Below are positions 35,080 to 40,373 of a stretch of 40,373 bases of DNA, piece after piece. The stretch is from JALGVA01 sp964617715. Lineage in GTDB: Bacteria; Armatimonadota; Zipacnadia; Zipacnadales; UBA5352. Each line of letters begins with the position of its first letter. Within the stretch, counting starts at the first letter, position 1. The position numbers and the translations under genes are program-made. Under the pieces are notes generated by a model. The model was given only the letters and a program-made list of their open reading frames with translations. It was not told where the DNA came from and made no database searches. The stretch lies in the NCBI GenBank assembly GCA_964617715.1, contig CAZTZN010000018.1:1-40373 (forward strand), written 5' to 3'.

Positions 35080-36084
35080 TTGGGCAAGAAAGGGCGCATT
35101 CTCAGCGGACATCGGCCTACCGGCCTGCTGCACATAGGACACTACGAGGGCACGCTGCGCAACTGGGCGGCGTTGCAGGATGATTACGACTGCTTCTTCG
35201 AGATCGCCGACTGGCACGCGCTGACCACCGGCTACGACGAGACTGCGACCATGCCCGAGCGCATCGAACAGATCGCGATTGACTGGATGGCCGCGGGGCT
35301 GGATCCCGAACGCAGCACGCTCTTCGTGCAATCCGATGTGCCCGAGCACGCGGAGCTGTTCCTGCTGTTGGGGATGGTCACGCCGGTGTCGTGGCTCGAG
35401 CGCTGCCCGACATACAAGGATCAGATCGCCAACCTGCGCGACATCGATGGCGCGGGCCCGGGCTTCGGGCTGCTCGGCTACCCGGTGCTGCAGGCCGCCG
35501 ACATAATCATGTACAAGGCCGACGTGGTACCGGTCGGCGAGGACCAGCTCCCGCATCTGGAACTCACGCGTGAGATCGTGCGGCGTTTCAACAACTTCTT
35601 CGGTGGCATCTTCCCCGAGCCTGAAGCGCTGCTGTCGGACTTCGCCGCGGTGCCCGGCACCGACGGCCGCAAGATGAGTAAGTCCTACGACAACGCCATC
35701 AACCTCGCGGACTCCGTGGATGAGGTCGCGAGGAAGATGAAGTCGATGTTCACCGACCCGGAGAAGCTGCGGATGGGCGATCCCGGCCACCCCGACCGCT
35801 GTCCGGTGTTCGTCTACCAGCGCATGTACAACACCCCGGCGCGCGTGGAGGAGATCAAGGCGCAGTGCGAGGCCGGTGAGTTGGGCTGCGTCAGGTGCAA
35901 GTTGGAGGCGAGCGAGCGACTGCTTGAGGCGGTCGGGCCGGTGATGCAACGCCGCGCGGAGCTGGCCGCCGACCTGGGTTACGTGCATGAGGTCCTGCGC
36001 GATGGCGCCGAGAGGGCGCGGGCGGTGGCGGCCGACACGATGGCCGAGGTGCGCTCGGCGATGAGCCTCGACTCGACGGGCTGA
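35080..36084 (+). CDS. trpS: Tryptophanyl-tRNA synthetase
   Basis: I prefer the TTG at 35080, which has GGAG 8 bases upstream and gives GKKGRILSGHRPTG, the usual TrpRS beginning; a GTG at 35071 directly touches that site. From TTG the product is 334 residues, typical for the bacterial enzyme. Class I signatures are intact: HIGH at residues 18-21 and KMSKS at 198-202. GEDQLPHLELTREIVRRFN is the tryptophan/tRNA region. It charges tRNA-Trp in the cytoplasm. It lies 15 bases after the M50 gene and 13 before the nucleotidyltransferase gene, in one operon. Confidence 0.95.
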   Translation: MGKKGRILSGHRPTGLLHIGHYEGTLRNWAALQDDYDCFFEIADWHALTTGYDETATMPERIEQIAIDWMAAGLDPERSTLFVQSDVPEHAELFLLLGMVTPVSWLERCPTYKDQIANLRDIDGAGPGFGLLGYPVLQAADIIMYKADVVPVGEDQLPHLELTREIVRRFNNFFGGIFPEPEALLSDFAAVPGTDGRKMSKSYDNAINLADSVDEVARKMKSMFTDPEKLRMGDPGHPDRCPVFVYQRMYNTPARVEEIKAQCEAGELGCVRCKLEASERLLEAVGPVMQRRAELAADLGYVHEVLRDGAERARAVAADTMAEVRSAMSLDSTG

Positions 36085-36097
36085 GGAGGGTCCAACG

Positions 36098-37174
36098 ATG
36101 AAGGCGGTGCTGCTGTGCGCCGGCGCCGGAACGCGCCTGCGCCCGCTGACCTTCTGCCGACCCAAGCATCTGTTGCCTGTGGGCGGGCGTGCCGTGCTCG
36201 ACTGGGTGCTCAGCGACCTCGCCGACGCCGGCGTGGACGAGGCCGTCATGGTGGTCGGCTGTGAGAGCAGCCAACTGCGTGCCTTCGTGGGCGACGGCTC
36301 GCGCTGGGGCATGACCGCCGCCTACGCAGTGCAGGAGCGGCCCCTGGGGCTGGCCCACGCACTCGCCTGCGCCCGGCACCTGCTCGACGACCAGCGCTTC
36401 CTGATGTACCTGGGAGACGACCTGCTCGACCGCGGCGTGGTCGTGGACTTCGCGGGCGGATTCATGGCGTCGGAGGCCGATGCCTCGCTGGTGGTCAAGC
36501 CCGTCGAGGACCCGCGCACCTTCGGGGTGGTGGTCATGGAGGACGGCTGCGTGACGCGGCTGGTGGAGAAGCCGCAGCAGCCGCCCAGCGACCTGGCCAT
36601 CGTAGGTGTCTACGGCTTCGGCCCGACCATCTGGGAGGCCGTGGACAACATCAAGCCGTCGGCTCGGGGCGAGTTGGAGATCACCGACGCCATCGACTAT
36701 CTGGTGCGCGCGGGGCATACTGTGCACTGTCACATCACCGATGGCTTCTGGGCCGACGCCGGCTCGCCGGATACCTTGCTGTCGGCCAACCGGTACTTCC
36801 TCGACCTGCTCGACCGGCGCATCGAGGGCGAGATAGATGGTGCGTCGAGCCTTGAGGGCGATGTGCAGATCGGGGCGGGCACACGCGTCGTGCGCTCGCA
36901 GATCATCGGCCCGTGCCTGATCGGCCCGGACTGTGTCATCGAGGACTGCGTGATCGGCGCGCACACCGCGCTGGGCGCCGAATGTGTGCTGCGCGCGACC
37001 GCCGTGGCCGACAGCGTCATCGACGACGGCTGCCGCATCGAGCAAGTCCGCCCGGGCCTGCAGCGATCGATCCTGGGGCCGGGGGCGACGTTGGTCGATC
37101 TGACGGCCCCGGCCCCGTTGTGGGTGCTGGCCGCCGACGAGAGCATCACCGCGCCTCACAAGGAGCGTGGCTGA
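36098..37174 (+). CDS. Sugar-1-phosphate nucleotidylyltransferase with left-handed beta-helix domain
   Basis: ATG at 36098 with GGAGGG 7 bases upstream; 358 residues. The N-terminal Rossmann-like domain carries the signature GAGTRLRPLT (residues 9-18) and K23 in RPKHLLPVGG. MYLGDDLLD and the VEKPQQPPSDLAIVGVY segment complete the sugar site. About 245-345 form a left-handed beta-helix of hexapeptide repeats (IGPCLIGPDCVIEDCVIGAH). The closest layout is the glucose-1-phosphate thymidylyltransferase type of about 355 residues, making NDP-sugars for cell-surface polysaccharide. Nucleotide and sugar preference are not certain. Its last 8 bases overlap the scpA frame. Confidence 0.88.
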   Translation: MKAVLLCAGAGTRLRPLTFCRPKHLLPVGGRAVLDWVLSDLADAGVDEAVMVVGCESSQLRAFVGDGSRWGMTAAYAVQERPLGLAHALACARHLLDDQRFLMYLGDDLLDRGVVVDFAGGFMASEADASLVVKPVEDPRTFGVVVMEDGCVTRLVEKPQQPPSDLAIVGVYGFGPTIWEAVDNIKPSARGELEITDAIDYLVRAGHTVHCHITDGFWADAGSPDTLLSANRYFLDLLDRRIEGEIDGASSLEGDVQIGAGTRVVRSQIIGPCLIGPDCVIEDCVIGAHTALGAECVLRATAVADSVIDDGCRIEQVRPGLQRSILGPGATLVDLTAPAPLWVLAADESITAPHKERG

Positions 37175-37958
37175 GCTGCCTGTGCGCGACCTGGCGGCGC
37201 AGTTCGAGCGCTTCCGCGGCTACCCGGTGAAGATCGAGATCTTCGAGGGGCCGCTGGACCTGCTGCTGCACCTGGTGCGGCGCGAGGAGGTCGAGGCGTC
37301 GGAGGTAGACATCGTCCGCATCACCGATCAGTTCCTGCAATACCTGCGGACGATGCAGCAGATCAACATCGACGTGGCGTCTGCCTTCATCGTCATGGCG
37401 GCGACGCTGCTGCTCCTGAAATCGCGGGCGCTGCTGCCGCGGGAGGAGCCGGCCGAGGACGAGGCGATCGAGGACGAGGACCCCGCCGTCGAGCTGGCGC
37501 GGCGCCTGGCGGAGTACCGCACATACAAGGAGGCCGCCGAGATCCTCGCCGAGGCGCAGGAGGCGCGCAAGCAGATCTACCTGCGGCCCCTGAGCGCCGA
37601 CGACGCCGTCGGCGCGGGCGTCGTGCCGCTCGAAGACGTCTCAGTCTTCGACATGGTGGCCGCGGTGCACGAGATGCTGCGTCGCGCCCAGGAGCCGCCG
37701 CCGCACACCCCCGAGCGCGAGGAGATTACGGTGGGCGAGCGCATCAATCAGCTCATCAGTGAGTTCCGTCTGCGGCGCCGGCGGGAAGTGTTCTTCGACG
37801 AGTTGGTGCCCGACGGCGCTACGCGTGTGTTCATCGTTGTGACCTTCCTGGCGGTGCTGGAGATGATCCGCCGTGGTGAGCTGCATGTCTCTCAGCAGCA
37901 GCCGCGCGGCCGCATCCAGCTCAAGCTGATGGAGACGGAGGCGGCAAAGCAGACGTGA
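37167..37958 (+). CDS. scpA: Segregation and condensation protein A
   Basis: The frame opens at a GTG at 37167, which overlaps the preceding stop by 8 bases but is only one base from AAGGAG. A second GTG at 37182 is a possible true start. The product is up to 263 residues. The ScpA N-terminal signature is VKIEIFEGPLDLLLHLVRREE, trimmed here to FEGPLDLLLHL as the diagnostic core, with ITDQFLQYLRTM and LLLKSRALLP after it. The C-terminal winged-helix (VFFDELVPDGATRVFIVVTFLAVLE, core FLAVLEMIRRGEL) contacts Smc. The kleisin subunit bridges the Smc head domains and works with ScpB in chromosome segregation. Its TGA overlaps the scpB GTG by four bases. Confidence 0.93.
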   Translation: MAELPVRDLAAQFERFRGYPVKIEIFEGPLDLLLHLVRREEVEASEVDIVRITDQFLQYLRTMQQINIDVASAFIVMAATLLLLKSRALLPREEPAEDEAIEDEDPAVELARRLAEYRTYKEAAEILAEAQEARKQIYLRPLSADDAVGAGVVPLEDVSVFDMVAAVHEMLRRAQEPPPHTPEREEITVGERINQLISEFRLRRRREVFFDELVPDGATRVFIVVTFLAVLEMIRRGELHVSQQQPRGRIQLKLMETEAAKQT

Positions 37959-38596
37959 TCGACGAGCGCGATGAGAAGATGCGGGCCCTGGAGGCGGTGC
38001 TCTTCGCAGCCGACGGGCCGCTCAATCAGGAGCGCATCGCCCTGGTGCTGGACTTGCCGGTCGAAGACATCGACGCACTGATCGAGGACCTGGCGCAGGC
38101 GATGGCCGACTCGGCCCTGCAGGTCGTGCAGCTTGCGGGCGGCTATCAGCTCGCCACGCGCCCGCGCTTTGCGGGCTACGTGCAGCGCCTGCGGGAGCCC
38201 GAGCCCGAGCGACTGTCGGCGCAGGCGTTGGAGACGTTGGCGATCATCGCCTACCTGCAGCCCATCACCCGGCCCGAGATCGACGAGATCCGCGGCGTTA
38301 ACTCCACCGGCGCAGTCAACGGGCTGCTGGAGAAGGGCCTGGTGGCCATCGCCGGACGCAAGGAGGCGCCGGGCCGGCCCTTCCTGCTGGTCACCACCGC
38401 TCACTTCCTGTCTACCTTCGGCCTCAATGAACTCTCGGAGCTGCCTGAACTCTCGCCCGTAGATGCGGACTTCCGCGAGCAACTGCGCGAGCTGGTAGGG
38501 CAGTCTGACGACGACGTAGCCGATCAGGAGGACGCTGCCGACGATCTCAGCGACGCGGACAGCGAGACCGCCGCTGAGACCGATGCATCAGACTGA
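37955..38596 (+). CDS. scpB: Segregation and condensation protein B
   Basis: GTG at 37955, in a GTGA overlap with the scpA stop; 213 residues. Two winged-helix domains are visible: about 9-90 (ALEAVLFAADGPLNQERIALVL) and about 90-165, with ALETLAIIAYLQPITRPEI and the hallmark VNSTGAVNGLLEKGLV. The last ~40 residues are an acidic tail rich in Asp and Ala, longer than usual. It is a dimeric regulator of the Smc-ScpA complex. An in-frame ATG at 37979 is an alternative start. Confidence 0.93.
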   Translation: MIDERDEKMRALEAVLFAADGPLNQERIALVLDLPVEDIDALIEDLAQAMADSALQVVQLAGGYQLATRPRFAGYVQRLREPEPERLSAQALETLAIIAYLQPITRPEIDEIRGVNSTGAVNGLLEKGLVAIAGRKEAPGRPFLLVTTAHFLSTFGLNELSELPELSPVDADFREQLRELVGQSDDDVADQEDAADDLSDADSETAAETDASD

Positions 38597-38611
38597 GGGA
38601 GCGGTCTCACT

Positions 38612-39859
38612 GTGTCACAACACAGGACTCGCGTGATCGCTATCATCTCCGCGCTCAGCCTGGCGGCGCTGCTGCTGGCCGGGGCGTGCGTGGGCGCCTC
38701 GGCATCGTCGGCGGAGGCGGGGACTGCGCCGGATGTGCCGCCGCCGCAGCTTCAGTGCACCGCCGCCATCCTCATCGATCCGGAGACGCGTCAGGTCCTG
38801 CACGAACTCAACGCCGACGCGCGACTGCCGGTCGCCAGCCTGACCAAGATGATGACGGCGCTACTGGTGGCCGAGAGTGGCGACCTCGACCGGATGGTCA
38901 CGGTGAGCGCCCGGGCGGCGGCGGTGGGGGAGACCTCGATGCACCTTGTCGCCGGTGAGCGGATCAAGCTGCACGATCTGCTGCTGGGCGCACTGCTGCC
39001 CTCGGCCAACGATGCCGCCGCAGCCTGCGCTGAAGCTGTGAGCGGCTCGATCGGCGCCTTCATCGACCTGATGAACCAACGTGCGGTGGAGCTGGGGATG
39101 AACAATACGAACTTCCGCAACCCGCACGGGCTGCACGAGGAGGGCCACGTGTCCAGCGCGCGCGACATGGCGACGCTGGCCGTGCAGGTGATGGGGCGCG
39201 CCGAGCTGCGCCCGATCGTGCGCAGGAAGCGGGCGACCGTCCCCTGGCCCGGTCATGAGGGCGATCGCGTGCTGGTCAACCGCAACCAACTCCTCGCGCG
39301 CTGGGAGGCCTGCGACGGCATCAAGACCGGGTACACCCGGCAGGCGGGGCGCTGCCTGGCGGCCAGCGCGTTTGTCGATGGCTGGCGCCTGATCTGCGTA
39401 GTACTGGGCTCCAAGGACGCATGGACCGACGCGCAGATGCTCCTGCAGTGGGGCTTTGACTCGTACTACAAGGTCGCGCTGGTCTCGACCGATGTGGACC
39501 GGGCGACCATCGAGGTGCGCGGCGGCGCGGTGGACACCGTGCAGGCGCGGCCTGCCGAAGACGTCATCGCGGTGCTGCCGCGCACCTGCCGGCCGGAGCC
39601 GCCGGCGCTGCTCGATACGGTCACCGAGGCGCCGGTGCACGCCGGTGACACAGTGGGACGGCTCGCGGTGATCATGCCCGACGGCAGCACACGTGCGGTG
39701 GACCTGCGGGCGCTTGAGGATGTGCCGCTCTCCCCGTGGGCGATGATACTGCGCGAGCGGTGGACGTTGGGCGCGCTGGCCACGGTACTGGCGTTGGCCG
39801 TGGGGGTGTTGGCGCATGGAGCGGTTGCAGAAGCTGTTGGCGCGCGCCGGCGTCGGTAG
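38612..39859 (+). CDS. D-alanyl-D-alanine carboxypeptidase (S11 penicillin-binding protein, DacF-like)
   Basis: GTG at 38612 with GAGGGA about 11 bases upstream; 415 residues. The signal peptide runs to about residue 33. All three S11 motifs are intact: SLTK with S76 as nucleophile and K79, SAN at 131-133, and KTG at 238-240. The C-terminal part (about 285-375) forms the beta-rich stalk domain of PBP5-like enzymes. A final hydrophobic segment (about 388-410) plus ARRRR anchors it in the membrane. It trims the terminal D-Ala from pentapeptides, limiting cross-linking. Its last 44 bases overlap rluB. Being behind scpAB, it matches the dacF position in Firmicutes-type clusters. Confidence 0.93.
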   Translation: MSQHRTRVIAIISALSLAALLLAGACVGASASSAEAGTAPDVPPPQLQCTAAILIDPETRQVLHELNADARLPVASLTKMMTALLVAESGDLDRMVTVSARAAAVGETSMHLVAGERIKLHDLLLGALLPSANDAAAACAEAVSGSIGAFIDLMNQRAVELGMNNTNFRNPHGLHEEGHVSSARDMATLAVQVMGRAELRPIVRRKRATVPWPGHEGDRVLVNRNQLLARWEACDGIKTGYTRQAGRCLAASAFVDGWRLICVVLGSKDAWTDAQMLLQWGFDSYYKVALVSTDVDRATIEVRGGAVDTVQARPAEDVIAVLPRTCRPEPPALLDTVTEAPVHAGDTVGRLAVIMPDGSTRAVDLRALEDVPLSPWAMILRERWTLGALATVLALAVGVLAHGAVAEAVGARRRR

Positions 39860-40373
39860 CCGCCGCGCCTGTGAGGAGTTGATCGCCGCCGGCCGGGTCA
39901 GCGTCAACGGCCGGGTGATCACCAAGCTGGGCTCCAGGGCGCGACCTGAGGACGACATCCGCGTCGATGGCCGGCCGATCAAGCTGTCCACGGAATACGT
40001 CTACCTCATGCTCAACAAGCCGCCGGGCTACGTCACCACGCGCAACGACCCCCGGGGGCGGCGGACCGTCATGGACCTGGTGCCCGAGACTGAGCGCGGC
40101 CGCGTCTTCCCTGTGGGCCGACTTGACCGCGACACCACCGGTCTGCTGCTGCTCACCGACGACGGCGACCTCGCCCAGCGCCTCACCCATCCCGGCCATC
40201 ACGTGCCCAAGGAGTATCTGGCCGATGTCGAGGGCACACCTCCGGAGAGCAGGCTGCGAGCGTTACGCTCCGGCATCGAGCTGGACGACGGGCCGACGCA
40301 GCCCGCCGAGGTGATCCTCATCGCGACCGGCGGGGGCGAGAGCCGCCTGCGCATCATCATCACCGAGGGCCGC
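39816..40373 (+). CDS. rluB: 23S rRNA pseudouridine synthase, RsuA/RluB family (3' end beyond window)
   Basis: ATG at 39816 lies inside the carboxypeptidase gene, with GGGGGTG 7 bases upstream; the frame is open for 186 codons to the window edge. Residues 1-60 are an S4 RNA-binding domain (ERLQKLLARAGVGSRRACEEL; core LARAGVGSRRACE). The catalytic domain follows with LNKPPGYVTT and GRLDRDTTGLLLLT, where D104 is the nucleophilic Asp. Family members isomerise uridine in 23S (RluB/E/F) or 16S (RsuA) rRNA. RluB is the usual enzyme beside scpAB; the exact target uridine is inferred from that synteny. Confidence 0.9.
   Translation, partial: MERLQKLLARAGVGSRRACEELIAAGRVSVNGRVITKLGSRARPEDDIRVDGRPIKLSTEYVYLMLNKPPGYVTTRNDPRGRRTVMDLVPETERGRVFPVGRLDRDTTGLLLLTDDGDLAQRLTHPGHHVPKEYLADVEGTPPESRLRALRSGIELDDGPTQPAEVILIATGGGESRLRIIITEGR

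Noticed and set aside
1..40373. Insertion sequences, transposases, integrases, attachment sites or CRISPR arrays
   Set aside because: No such proteins, terminal inverted repeats or regularly spaced repeats were found anywhere in the window.

Overview
This is a GC-rich bacterial chromosome window with no mobile elements, CRISPR arrays or RNA genes that I can see. Genes are tightly packed, with strong GGAGG-type ribosome binding sites and many GTG or TTG starts. The mix of DUF4838-type proteins, GH123/DUF4091-like enzymes, LamG domains, a UROD-fold protein and a copper-amine-oxidase-N domain protein, next to a lysA/M50/trpS/scpAB/dac/rluB cluster, best fits Armatimonadota or a similar uncultured lineage. 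That placement is inference; no rRNA or marker tree is available here.

Region A, about 1-29429, is a glycan-degradation locus. Starting from the left edge, two minus-strand genes encode a GH123-like protein cut by the window edge and an STN/HEAT/Ca-binding-repeat protein. A long plus-strand run follows: a UROD-fold methyltransferase-like protein, a GH42-like exported enzyme, a LamG + DUF6067-like + cyclophilin fusion, a NodB deacetylase, a DUF4838 lipoprotein, a cytoplasmic GH29 alpha-L-fucosidase, an alpha/beta-hydrolase lipoprotein and a second DUF4838 lipoprotein. A convergent minus-strand pair comes next: a 1141-residue DUF4838 protein with a partly duplicated C-terminus, and a small three-helix membrane protein. 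Finally, on plus, come a LamG-NPCBM-GH123 enzyme, a CBM9-like protein and a member of the family usually mislabelled 'asparagine synthetase B'. Almost every product carries a signal peptide or lipobox. The enzyme set (GH123-like, DUF4838, GH29, N-deacetylase) suggests a fucosylated, N-acetylhexosamine-rich glycan as the target. No transporter, TonB/SusCD pair, sulfatase or regulator is present.

Region B, 29430-31797, holds an intergenic stretch with a good sigma70-type promoter and a 160-base leader. It drives an exported protein with two Ig-like domains, a long Pro/Ala/Thr linker and a C-terminal copper-amine-oxidase-N domain. A clear hairpin terminator ends the unit.

Region C, 31798 to the right edge, is a compact housekeeping operon: lysA, tRNA nucleotidyltransferase, M50 protease, trpS, sugar nucleotidyltransferase, scpA, scpB, D,D-carboxypeptidase and rluB (cut by the edge). 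Several of these genes overlap by 4-44 bases. It covers lysine/peptidoglycan precursor synthesis, tRNA maturation and charging, chromosome condensation, wall trimming and rRNA modification.

The most unusual items are the cyclophilin fused to an exported glycosidase-like protein, the DUF4838 protein whose C-terminus repeats its N-terminal domain and then only the last piece of the barrel, and the coherent glycan locus itself.
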